From a virus, in IMG/VR virus record IMGVR_UViG_3300037508_000029, positions 1-41,306 of that record: a DNA stretch of 41,306 nucleotides; one strand, given 5' to 3'. Of the stretch, positions 31,241-38,731 are shown in pieces. Below the pieces are notes generated by a model. The model was not told the origin of the DNA and made no database searches. It saw only the letters and a program-made list of their open reading frames with translations. A program made the position numbers and the translations under genes. The first letter of the stretch is position 1. The number at the start of each line of letters is the position of its first letter.

Positions 31241-31268
31241 TTGCCAGCGTAGCAGCCGCTGCTACAGT
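31241..31268 (+). promoter_or_regulatory. Rightward promoter of the divergent control region
   Basis: TTGCCA (31241-31246) and TACAGT (31263-31268) are separated by 16 bases, close to a sigma-70 promoter. It would start transcription near 31275, 17 bases before the GTG of the RHH gene. The -10/-35 interval contains most of a perfect palindrome. No other gap in this region could hold the promoter for the replication genes. The hexamers are imperfect, so it is a candidate only. Confidence 0.5.
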
Positions 31269-31274
31269 GTGCAA
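31246..31274 (-). promoter_or_regulatory. Leftward promoter of the divergent control region
   Basis: On the minus strand, TTGCAC (31269-31274) and TACGCT (31246-31251) lie 17 bases apart, pointing toward the SNF2-methyltransferase start at 31225. The -10 is weak (3 of 6). It overlaps the rightward candidate, so the two would compete for polymerase. The 66-base gap leaves little other room for a promoter. Confidence 0.4.
31249..31265. promoter_or_regulatory. Palindromic operator candidate
   Basis: GTAGCAG-CCG-CTGCTAC is a perfect 7+7 bp inverted repeat with a 3-base centre. It sits between the -35 and -10 of both divergent promoter candidates. A protein bound here could repress both units at once. 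The RHH protein encoded 27 bases downstream is the obvious candidate ligand, by analogy with Arc/CopG-type autorepression. Confidence 0.55.
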
Positions 31275-31291
31275 GCACCTAGCCCAGCACC

Positions 31292-31453
31292 GTGCGCCTG
31301 AGCCACCCAACCCATATACGTCTAACCGCCGACCAGATGCAGCGCCTTGACTCTTGGCGTGGTGACCGCATGAATCGTGCTACGGCCATCCGCCTGCTAT
31401 TGGATCAATCGCTGCGGTTGCATCTGGACGGCATCTTGCCAGCAACCAAATGA
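31292..31453 (+). CDS. RHH (Arc/CopG-like) regulator, GTG start
   Basis: A 53-residue frame from GTG 31292 reads MRLSHPTHIRLTADQMQRLD then 'SWRGDRMNRATAIRLLLDQS'. The strand 'HIRLTADQMQRLDSW' followed by 'NRATAIRLLLDQSLRL' is the ribbon-helix-helix pattern, with the second helix at 'RATAIRLLLDQS'. Its TGA overlaps the ATG of the primase gene (ATGA at 31450-31453). As the first gene downstream of the divergent control region it is a good candidate for an early-gene repressor. Confidence 0.75.
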   Translation: MRLSHPTHIRLTADQMQRLDSWRGDRMNRATAIRLLLDQSLRLHLDGILPATK

Positions 31454-33516
31454 CGACTCTTGACGAACTAGCCCGTCTGCCTGACGGGTGGGGTTTTGTT
31501 GCGGTTGATGGTGAGAAGCGCCCATACCAACCCGAATGGCAGAAGAAGCCCCTATCCAAAGCCAAGCTGGCGGCTGAATTAAAAGCCGGTCGCGCCCGTG
31601 CTATCGGCGTCTGCTGCGGCGTGCCATCAGGTGGTTTGCTGTTCCTTGACCACGACGGCAAGTCAGCCAGCACCATCCTCCGCGACTGGGGGTGCCCCAT
31701 GTCGTCATTGCCGCGTAGCTGGACCGTTACCTCAGGCCGCGACGGCAGGTTTCAGGTCATCTACCAAGTACCGGAGCACTACTGGGATGGCATCGCCACA
31801 CGCAAATACAAAACCGGCGTTACCGATGCCGAAGGCAAGCCCGAGCAAGTTGAACTTCGCTGGACCGGCTGCCAATCCGTCGTAGCAGGTGACCACCCAC
31901 TCACGCCTGGTTACCGCTGGGTCCGTGGTTACGCTCCTGGCGACCTGCCAATTGCCGAGGCGCCGCCCGAACTACTGGAGCGGATGCTTAAACCCGTACC
32001 TGCTGCAGTGGTAACACCAGAGCCGCGTGCTGCTGCTGGCAGTGATGACACCACTAGGGCACGTTCATACCTCGACGCATTGGACGCCGCTAGGGCTGAT
32101 GACTACGACGACTGGTTGGCCGTTGGCATGGCGCTCCATAGCCTCGGTGATGACACGCTCTTAGATGACTGGGAACAGTGGTCAGCGCAGTCCGGTAAGC
32201 ACAAGCCCAGTGACTGTCAGCGCAAATGGCGCAGTTTTAAGAAGTCCGGCATCACCCTTGGCACCCTTGGCGATATGGCCAAGAAAGACGGCTGGCGTAG
32301 TTCCGCTGTTGTCAAGCGCGTTGTGGGTGGCAGAAGCGGTGGCAATCCGGAGGCTGATACCCCGCCGATCATCACAAAACCCGAGAAGCTTGAAACCGCA
32401 GAGCTGCTGGCATTTCTCCGCAGCAAATGCGATGACATCCGCTACAACACCTTTACCCAGCAAATCGAAATCAAAGAGCAAGTCGTAGAAGGCGCCGACC
32501 GTTTCTACCTCAAGCTGGCGGAGATGGGCTACAAGGTGAGCAAGGAACTTGCAATCGACTGCCTTGTGCAGGTAGCTAACGAAAACCCATATGACCCCGT
32601 CCGCGAATACCTCGAATGGTGCGCTAATACCACTGAACCCGCATACATCGACCGACTATCAACCGCATACCTGCGCCCTAGCGATGAGGGCCATCCAGAG
32701 CCCACCATCTACGACGAGATGCTAAAGCGCACCCTCATCGGTGCTGTGGCGCGTGCCTTTAATCCCGGCTGCAAGCATGACACCGCTTGCGTCATCATGG
32801 GCGATCAAGGCGCATACAAATCCAGCTTTTGGCAGTGCCTCGGTGGTCCATTCTTTAGTGATGCGCTTGGTGACATCACAACCAAAGATGACATCATGGT
32901 GCTACACCGCTCATGGATGATGGAATGGGCCGAGCTAGACCACATCACCAATCGCAAGCACGCCGGACAAGTCAAGGCGTTCTTATCCCAAGCGGTAGAC
33001 CTACTCCGCGTGCCCTACGGCAAAGCTGTTGAATCATTCCCTCGCCGTGGCATCATCGTCGGTACAACTAACAAAACCGCAGGCTTTTTGGTTGATGAAA
33101 CTGGTAACCGCCGCTTCTGGGTTATCCCTACCACCAAGACGCAGCAGGACCAAATCAATACCGCTGCACTATTGCTAGAGCGCGATGCCATATGGGCTGC
33201 TGCTGTCAAGATGTACCGCGACGGTGAGTCCAGTCGCTTACCCGCTGCGATGGAAAATCGCATTACCGAAGAGAACAACACCTACCTAATCGACTCCCCA
33301 TGGCGTAGCCCTATCATCGAATATCTTGACCGTCGCGCAAAGGTTGAACTGCTTACATCTGAGGAGATATTGGAATATGCAATCAAGAAGCCGCTAGAGC
33401 GTCAAAGCCGCGCTGACCAGATGCAGGTGGCATCCATTCTCAAAGATCTTGGGTGGGTCAAGAAACGAGAGGCGACAGGACGTAGGAGGTGGCATTATTG
33501 CAGGTCAGACGGTTAG
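31450..33516 (+). CDS. Primase-helicase: Prim-Pol-like, PriCT-2-like, VapE-type ATPase
   Basis: The 688-residue protein combines replication functions. Residues about 10-180 resemble the bifunctional primase/polymerase N-domain, with 'GGLLFLDHDG' (61-70) as a possible metal site. Residues about 203-285 resemble a PriCT-2 linker ('DWLAVGMALHSLGDD', 'KWRSFKKSG'). Residues about 420-600 are a VapE-type SF3-like ATPase with Walker A 'GDQGAYKSS' (451-459), 'MMEWAELD' for Walker B and 'TGNRRFWVIP' (551-560) as the arginine-containing sensor. It should prime and unwind at the origin. The iteron cluster begins inside its 3' end. Confidence 0.88.
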   Translation: MTTLDELARLPDGWGFVAVDGEKRPYQPEWQKKPLSKAKLAAELKAGRARAIGVCCGVPSGGLLFLDHDGKSASTILRDWGCPMSSLPRSWTVTSGRDGRFQVIYQVPEHYWDGIATRKYKTGVTDAEGKPEQVELRWTGCQSVVAGDHPLTPGYRWVRGYAPGDLPIAEAPPELLERMLKPVPAAVVTPEPRAAAGSDDTTRARSYLDALDAARADDYDDWLAVGMALHSLGDDTLLDDWEQWSAQSGKHKPSDCQRKWRSFKKSGITLGTLGDMAKKDGWRSSAVVKRVVGGRSGGNPEADTPPIITKPEKLETAELLAFLRSKCDDIRYNTFTQQIEIKEQVVEGADRFYLKLAEMGYKVSKELAIDCLVQVANENPYDPVREYLEWCANTTEPAYIDRLSTAYLRPSDEGHPEPTIYDEMLKRTLIGAVARAFNPGCKHDTACVIMGDQGAYKSSFWQCLGGPFFSDALGDITTKDDIMVLHRSWMMEWAELDHITNRKHAGQVKAFLSQAVDLLRVPYGKAVESFPRRGIIVGTTNKTAGFLVDETGNRRFWVIPTTKTQQDQINTAALLLERDAIWAAAVKMYRDGESSRLPAAMENRITEENNTYLIDSPWRSPIIEYLDRRAKVELLTSEEILEYAIKKPLERQSRADQMQVASILKDLGWVKKREATGRRRWHYCRSDG

Positions 33517-33709
33517 ACGGCAGTCAGGGACTGGGTTTTCGCCGTCCTAACCTCCCAACCCGACCGACCTACCTAGAAGAGTTTCCCTAACCCCCCTCCT
33601 CCCCCCTTTTACTTATTCTTCTTAAGAGGTTAGGTTGGTTAGACGGTTAGGTAAAGCCAGTCCACGACAGGCGTCTAACCGTCCAAACCTCCGAAAACAG
33701 GTCAGACGG
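33503..33709. other. Iteron-like repeat cluster, probable replication origin
   Basis: The motif GGTYAGACGG occurs directly at 33503-33512, 33511-33520, 33637-33646 and 33700-33709, and inverted at 33672-33681 with one mismatch. Half-sites GGTTAG occur at 33628 and 33645. Copies at 33637 and 33672 can form a 9-bp stem. Between them lies a pyrimidine-rich tract, about 33582-33623, with C-runs then T-rich sequence. Apart from its first 14 bases the cluster lies in the largest noncoding stretch (33517-33716), next to the primase-helicase gene. That is the classic layout of a phage origin; an operator array for the downstream RHH-like protein is the alternative. Confidence 0.6.
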
Positions 33710-33716
33710 CTACAAA

Positions 33717-33989
33717 ATGCAAGAAATCAAGGTCCGATTTAACCCCGAAGACATCCAACACCTAGAACGCCAAGCTGCTGCCGCTGGAACCAGCCGCGCT
33801 GCTCTCATTCGTGACAGAGCGTTAAGCCTCCCTGTTGCACGGTTGACCACGGTGGAGTACAATGCGCTCGTGGCTGATGCCGCCGCCTACATGCGCGGCG
33901 ATTTGCCCAAGCTGCAAGTTGAAACACTCACCGCTTATGTCATCACCCGACTTCATCAACATCAACGCCAAGCAGACGCCAGTCATTAA
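33717..33989 (+). CDS. MobC/RHH-like small DNA-binding protein
   Basis: The 90-residue protein begins with a strand 'QEIKVRFNPEDIQHLERQA' and the helix pair 'AAAGTSRAALIRDRALS'. It resembles the ribbon-helix-helix domain of MobC-like relaxosome accessory proteins and CopG-type regulators. The C-terminal half is helical. The ATG is 8 bases after the last iteron copy, so this protein may bind those repeats as an initiator accessory or autoregulator. That link is inferred from position. Confidence 0.7.
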   Translation: MQEIKVRFNPEDIQHLERQAAAAGTSRAALIRDRALSLPVARLTTVEYNALVADAAAYMRGDLPKLQVETLTAYVITRLHQHQRQADASH

Positions 33990-34149
33990 TCGACTTCATG
34001 AAGCAATGACGCAGGCGCTTGCCTACGCCCATGCCATTCGTGACAATGCTCAAGATGACGGCACACCCATCCCGTTGGACCTCGTGGCATCTTTTCAAGA
34101 CACCTACGAGCAAATCATTTCCGCCCTCGCCGAAGCCGCCAGTGTCTGA
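33937..34149 (+). CDS. Small helical protein, function unknown
   Basis: From ATG 33937 the product has 70 residues: MSSPDFININAKQTPVINRL then 'MTQALAYAHAIRDNAQDDG' and 'IPLDLVASFQDTYEQIISAL'. It overlaps the preceding gene by 53 bases; an internal ATG at 34006 would remove that overlap, giving 47 residues. The helical C-terminal half is the best-supported part. The next gene starts inside its end. Confidence 0.6.
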   Translation: MSSPDFININAKQTPVINRLHEAMTQALAYAHAIRDNAQDDGTPIPLDLVASFQDTYEQIISALAEAASV

Positions 34150-34357
34150 TCCGGTTAATCACCCTGATCACTACACCGCCGGCAGCATCGAATGCATCGA
34201 TGCCATCCAAGCTGCGCTAACCCCCGAGCAGTTCATCGGCTACTGCCGTGGCAATGCCATCAAATACATCTGGCGCACCGACCGCAAAGGCGGCATCCAA
34301 GACCTTCAAAAAGCAATCTGGTATCTCAACCGTGCAATTCACAACCTGTCAATTTGA
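34142..34357 (+). CDS. DUF3310 family protein
   Basis: The 71-residue protein starts at GTG 34142, overlapping the upstream stop by 8 bases. It shows 'VNHPDHYTAGSIECIDAIQA', 'FIGYCRGNAIKYIWRTDRKG' and 'DLQKAIWYLNRAI', the hallmark of the DUF3310 family found widely in phages, sometimes labelled nucleotide kinase without solid evidence. A role in phage nucleotide metabolism is plausible but unproven. The 5' end of the clamp gene overlaps its 3' end. Confidence 0.85.
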   Translation: MSDPVNHPDHYTAGSIECIDAIQAALTPEQFIGYCRGNAIKYIWRTDRKGGIQDLQKAIWYLNRAIHNLSI

Positions 34358-35360
34358 CCTTGACAACGCCTTACGCACCATCGCGCCAGCAATTGGCGTT
34401 CGCAGCAGTCACCCAATCCTTGACTGCTGTCTGATTACCGCCGCCAACGGCACCATGTCCGTTACCGGCTTCAACCTAGACCTCGGCATCACCGTTACCG
34501 CACCAGCCGTCGTTGAAACCGCTGGCACCATCGCATTGCCGTATCGGCTTCTAGCGGGCCTTGTGAGCCGCATGGAGGCCGATGAGGCCGTCACCGTGCG
34601 TGATGGGGCTATCACGGCTTCTGGCGCGTCCTACGGCCTTGCAGGGCAGGATGCAGCGGATTACCCGGCGATGCCTGCTGTAGAGGCTCCTAGCGCTGAG
34701 CTAGCACTATCGGCTGGTGTACGCGCTTGCATGACCGCTGCCAGCACCGATGCAAGCAAGGCACTGCTGCAAGGCATTCACCTCGCTAACGGCTATATGC
34801 AGGCAACCGACGGTCATCGCCTCATGCGCTATGCCGTTGACCTGCCCGATGGCATCGACCTTGTGCTACCCGCCAGCACCATGAAGCTGCTGCAGGACCA
34901 CACCGTCACCATTGCCCACGCTGGTGGCCAAGCCGTCATCACAACCGACGATGGCATCACCATCTACAGCCGCATCCTTGACGGCACCTATCCCGATGTA
35001 GCCAAGCTCATTCCGCCAACCTTTGAGCACACCATCACCCTTGATCGCCTTCGCCTTACCCGTGCGCTAGAGCGTGTCGCCATCATCGGTGAAGTGGTCA
35101 AACTAGAGGCCACCACTGGCGCTATTGCCATCACCGCTGAAGCTGATGCCAACAATGGCAAGGAGCTTCTACTCGTTGAAGGCACCGCCAAAGGCACTTG
35201 GGCATTTAACGTCCATTACCTACTGGATGGCCTCAAGGCTTTCAAGGGGCATGACGCCGTTACGCTGTCAGCCAATGCGGCAACCACTCCCGTGGTATTG
35301 ACGCCTGCCGGCGTAGATGGTGTAACGTATCTTGTAATGCCTGTGCAAATTCGCACTTAA
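34332..35360 (+). CDS. dnaN: DNA polymerase III beta sliding clamp
   Basis: From GTG 34332 the protein has 342 residues with the three-domain clamp layout. Markers are 'MQFTTCQFDLDNALRTI' with 'SSHPILDCCLITA' in domain 1, 'LLQGIHLANGYMQATDGHRL' in domain 2 and 'YLVMPVQIR' at the C-terminus, matching the usual Y-x-MP-x(R/ )L-like end. It encircles DNA and tethers polymerase. A longer start at 34248 overlaps DUF3310 by 110 bases and is not supported by the alignment pattern. It is slightly shorter than bacterial clamps. No phage polymerase is seen. Confidence 0.88.
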   Translation: MQFTTCQFDLDNALRTIAPAIGVRSSHPILDCCLITAANGTMSVTGFNLDLGITVTAPAVVETAGTIALPYRLLAGLVSRMEADEAVTVRDGAITASGASYGLAGQDAADYPAMPAVEAPSAELALSAGVRACMTAASTDASKALLQGIHLANGYMQATDGHRLMRYAVDLPDGIDLVLPASTMKLLQDHTVTIAHAGGQAVITTDDGITIYSRILDGTYPDVAKLIPPTFEHTITLDRLRLTRALERVAIIGEVVKLEATTGAIAITAEADANNGKELLLVEGTAKGTWAFNVHYLLDGLKAFKGHDAVTLSANAATTPVVLTPAGVDGVTYLVMPVQIRT

Positions 35361-35363
35361 TAG

Positions 35364-35687
35364 GTGGCCAAAAAAAGCACCAACGTGGAGATCGACGAAC
35401 GGGTAAACACCGTTTACGATCTCCTTTTGCGTGCTAACAGCAGGACGCAAATTCTGCGATATGCGGCGGAGACATGGGGCTGCGGTGAGCGCACTGCTGA
35501 AACTTACATGTCTCGCGCCCGTCAACTTATGGCGCTTGATGCCGAGCTAGAACGCCCGCAGTGGCTGGCTGCCGCTGTAGCCCGACTGCAGGATTACGAA
35601 CGCTTGGCGCGAGATAAAGGCAACCTGAGCATTGCGATTAAAGCCCTCGAAGACCAAGCCAAGCTGCTGCGGTTTGAGATGTCATGA
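35364..35687 (+). CDS. Terminase small subunit (probable)
   Basis: The 107-residue protein starts at GTG 35364, 3 bases after the clamp gene. It has a helix-turn-helix-like 'ILRYAAETWGCGERTAETYM' and C-terminal helices ('RLQDYERLARDKGNLSIAIK'). Its stop overlaps the large terminase start as ATGA. Position and size fit the DNA-recognition subunit of the packaging motor. Confidence 0.78.
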   Translation: MAKKSTNVEIDERVNTVYDLLLRANSRTQILRYAAETWGCGERTAETYMSRARQLMALDAELERPQWLAAAVARLQDYERLARDKGNLSIAIKALEDQAKLLRFEMS

Positions 35688-37033
35688 GTCTGCTGGCTGG
35701 CATTGTTGAACCCGGCAAGTTGCTTGGGTTTATGGATGTTGCCACGCAGGAAGACACAGGCCACCTATTGCAACGCATCCGCAATGACCTGCATCCAGGG
35801 CAGCTTGCGTTTGTCAATGACGACACCACCGAAATCATTGGCATCAGTGCTGGTTATGGCGCCGGCAAGACCCGTGCGCTATGCGCCAAGGCGGTGATGC
35901 TTGCCGCGGCCAATCAAGGCTTTATCGGTGCGGTGATGGAGCCCACCGGCCCGTTGATTCGTGACATCTGGCAGAACGACTTTGAGCAGTTCCTAGAGGC
36001 GTACGAAATTCCGTACACCTTTCGCGCCAGCCCATTGCCGGAGTACATGCTGCACCTGCCAGGCGGTGACACCAAGATCCTGTGCCGTAGTTTCGAGAAC
36101 TGGTCACGCATTATTGGCCTCAACTTGGCATGGGTGCTTGCTGACGAGATTGACACCGTGACACCCAGCATTGCCAACAAGGCATTCCCCAAGATCCTTG
36201 GTCGCTTGCGGTCTGGCAATGTCAGGCAGTTTGGCGCCGCCAGTACACCCGAGGGCTTCCGCTGGATGTGGAACACGTTTGGCAGCGAAGAGGCGCAAGG
36301 TCGCGAGGACCGCAAGCTGATCAAGATGCGGTCAGTGGATAACCCACACCTGCCGCCGGACTTCATCGAGAGGCTGCAGGCCAACTACGACCCGACGATG
36401 TTGCGGGCATACCTCGATGGCGACTTCGTCAACCTCGCTACAGGCACTGTCTACGACCGCTTTGATCGCAGCAAGCATGTAACAACTGAGCTGCCGGACC
36501 TTGACCGCGAACCGTTGCGCATCGGCGTTGACTTTAACGTCGGCAACATGTCTGCCGTTATCGCCGTACGCATGGGCGACAAGCTGCTAATCATTGATGA
36601 AATATCAGGTGCACATGACACCGACGCCATGGCACAGGAAATCAAAAGTCGCTACCCACATCGGCGGATGTACGTCTACCCAGATGCCAGCGGCGGTAAC
36701 CGCAGCACCAATGCAACCCGCACTGACATCCAGATCCTTGAGTCCTACGGGATGTCTAACCAGTCACCTAAGGCAAACCCTCCCGTTCGTGATCGCGTCG
36801 CTGCTGTTCAGGCTTTGCTGGAAAATGGCAAAGGTCAAGTCAGGATGCAAGTGTCAGAAACTTGCAAGCGGCTTATCGAATGTCTAGAGCTGCAGTGCTA
36901 CACCGAAAAAGGTGACCCCGACAAGGACGGCGGCCATGACCACATGAATGATGCGCTCGGCTATCTGATCTGGCGTGAGTTCAACCCGCTGCACGCTGGC
37001 GCTGGACGAGGCACTGGCATCAGGTTGTATTAA
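35684..37033 (+). CDS. Terminase large subunit
   Basis: The 449-residue protein is the packaging motor and nuclease. Walker A 'GYGAGKT' is at 57-63 and Walker B 'VLADE' at 151-155. The coupling motif lies near 'GAASTPEGF'. The C-terminal RNase H-like nuclease has 'IGVDFNVG' (first metal Asp), 'YPDASGG' and 'DHMNDALGYLIW' (last Asp). This is a terminase_3/6-type fold. Packaging strategy cannot be told from the sequence; the circular contig fits either headful packaging or cohesive ends joined in assembly. Confidence 0.93.
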   Translation: MSLLAGIVEPGKLLGFMDVATQEDTGHLLQRIRNDLHPGQLAFVNDDTTEIIGISAGYGAGKTRALCAKAVMLAAANQGFIGAVMEPTGPLIRDIWQNDFEQFLEAYEIPYTFRASPLPEYMLHLPGGDTKILCRSFENWSRIIGLNLAWVLADEIDTVTPSIANKAFPKILGRLRSGNVRQFGAASTPEGFRWMWNTFGSEEAQGREDRKLIKMRSVDNPHLPPDFIERLQANYDPTMLRAYLDGDFVNLATGTVYDRFDRSKHVTTELPDLDREPLRIGVDFNVGNMSAVIAVRMGDKLLIIDEISGAHDTDAMAQEIKSRYPHRRMYVYPDASGGNRSTNATRTDIQILESYGMSNQSPKANPPVRDRVAAVQALLENGKGQVRMQVSETCKRLIECLELQCYTEKGDPDKDGGHDHMNDALGYLIWREFNPLHAGAGRGTGIRLY

Positions 37034-37065
37034 GTGCGTAAACTGTTGGCATCGCAGGCGGTCTA

Positions 37066-38511
37066 ATGTACACCGGCTATAACTTTTACGACAGGCCGCT
37101 TGCTCAACGGCAGGTTACAAATGTCAATGACCCCAACACCGTTTGGTATGCGCAAGAGCCGCATTGGATCTTAATTGAAGACCTACTGCAAGGCACCTAC
37201 GGGATGCGCCGCAAGCATCGCCGATACCTGCCACAGGAACCACGGGAGCTAGATGAGTCCTACGACAACCGCCTAGCGCGTAGCGTCTGCCCGCCGTATT
37301 ACGCACGCCTTGAGCGGATGCTGGCTGGGATGCTGACCCGTAAACCCGTAAGGCTTAACGACACATCAGACACCATCCGCGAGCAGTTGTTTGATGTCAA
37401 CCTGATGGGTGATGACCTCAACGTATGGACTTATGAAACCGCACGCAAGATGGTCCGCTATGGCCACATTGGTACATTGGTGGATGCACCATCTGATGGG
37501 GGTAGACCCTATTGGGTGACATATACCCCAAGGCAAATCCTTGGTTGGCGGTCTGAACTGCAAGATGGCCAGCAGAAACTGACCCAACTGCGGCTGCTGG
37601 AATCCACCATCGTGCCTGATGGCGAATACGGCGAAAAGGCCGTTGAGCAAATCCGTGTACTGACGCCTGGTGAATACCAGTTGCATCAGAAAGACGACCA
37701 AGGCGACTTCAAGATCATTGATGAAGGCCGAACCAGTCTTAGCGATATTCCGTTTAGCGTCGCCTACGCCAACCGGCATGGTTATCTGGAGTCACGGCCA
37801 CCGCTTGAGGACATCGCCGAGCTGAACCTAAAGACCTATCAAGTGCAGTCGGACCTTGATAACCAGTTGCACATCTCAGCAGTGCCGATGCTGGCGTTTT
37901 ATGGCTTCCCGTCAGCAGCAGAGGAAGTTTCCGCCGGCCCCGGAGAGGCGATTGCATTTCCTGCTGATGGTCGCGCCGAGTACATCGAACCCGGTGGCAG
38001 CAGCTTCGACTATCAGTTCCGTCGGCTTGAGCAACTGGCAGCGCAAATCAATGAACTCGGCCTGTCGGCAGTGCTCGGTCAAAAGCTATCGGCTGAAACC
38101 GCTGAAGCCAAACGAATCGACCGCAGTCAAGGTGACAGCACGATGATGGTCATTGCGCAAAACGTGCAGGACATGATCGACAACAGCCTGCAATTTCATG
38201 CGCAATTCCTTGGGCAAAATGAAGCTGCCGGTAGCTGTCACGTCAACCGTGACTTCATCGGTGCACGGCTTGACCCGCAGGAAATCCAAAGCCTGCTGCA
38301 GCTTTACACTGCTGGCACCATCACCCAAGAAACGCTCCTTCAGCAGCTTGCTGACGGCGAGGTGCTGGGTGATGACTTTAACGTAGAGGAGGAGCTTGAG
38401 GCCACGGCCAATGCGGGAATGGATTTACAACCTATTGGACTGGCTAACCGACAGGCTGATCGAGATGATGGAGAAACTGGAACCGATTCCTCCGAGGAAG
38501 CAAGAGCTTGA
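37066..38511 (+). CDS. Portal protein (DUF4055-like)
   Basis: The 481-residue protein has the pattern of the DUF4055 portal group: 'RKHRRYLPQEPRELDESYDN', 'MLAGMLTRKPVRL', 'VRYGHIGTLVDAPS' and the 'LNLKTYQVQSDLDNQLH' helix that lines the channel. The C-terminus is acidic. It forms the dodecameric ring for DNA packaging and tail attachment. It follows terminase by 32 bases. Its 3' end overlaps the next small gene by up to about 100 bases. Confidence 0.88.
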   Translation: MYTGYNFYDRPLAQRQVTNVNDPNTVWYAQEPHWILIEDLLQGTYGMRRKHRRYLPQEPRELDESYDNRLARSVCPPYYARLERMLAGMLTRKPVRLNDTSDTIREQLFDVNLMGDDLNVWTYETARKMVRYGHIGTLVDAPSDGGRPYWVTYTPRQILGWRSELQDGQQKLTQLRLLESTIVPDGEYGEKAVEQIRVLTPGEYQLHQKDDQGDFKIIDEGRTSLSDIPFSVAYANRHGYLESRPPLEDIAELNLKTYQVQSDLDNQLHISAVPMLAFYGFPSAAEEVSAGPGEAIAFPADGRAEYIEPGGSSFDYQFRRLEQLAAQINELGLSAVLGQKLSAETAEAKRIDRSQGDSTMMVIAQNVQDMIDNSLQFHAQFLGQNEAAGSCHVNRDFIGARLDPQEIQSLLQLYTAGTITQETLLQQLADGEVLGDDFNVEEELEATANAGMDLQPIGLANRQADRDDGETGTDSSEEARA

Positions 38512-38731
38512 TTATCACGTTTCATTGCTACCTGACGAAATCCTCGCCATTGTGCGCGTCACTTGGTATCGCAACGGCAAGGCTGATGAGGTAGACCAAG
38601 TGGTGCTGCATGAAGATGGGCAAAATGGCTACGACGCCTTTGCGGCCTTAGTGCAGTCTGCATTAAAGAAAGGCGCTAATGTCAGCATCCGATCGGGGTA
38701 TGCGCCACAGGACTTAGGCATCTACCAATGA
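38411..38731 (+). CDS. Small protein between portal and MuF genes
   Basis: From ATG 38411 the product has 106 residues: MREWIYNLLDWLTDRLIEMM, an amphipathic helix, then a beta part 'EILAIVRVTWYRNGKADEVD'. An upstream GGAGGAGCTTGAGG tract offers a ribosome site. The overlap with portal is about 100 bases; ATG 38465 would shorten it to 47. It ends in ATGA overlap with the next gene. The beta half looks like a small domain of unknown function; the start is unsure. Confidence 0.65.
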   Translation: MREWIYNLLDWLTDRLIEMMEKLEPIPPRKQELDYHVSLLPDEILAIVRVTWYRNGKADEVDQVVLHEDGQNGYDAFAALVQSALKKGANVSIRSGYAPQDLGIYQ

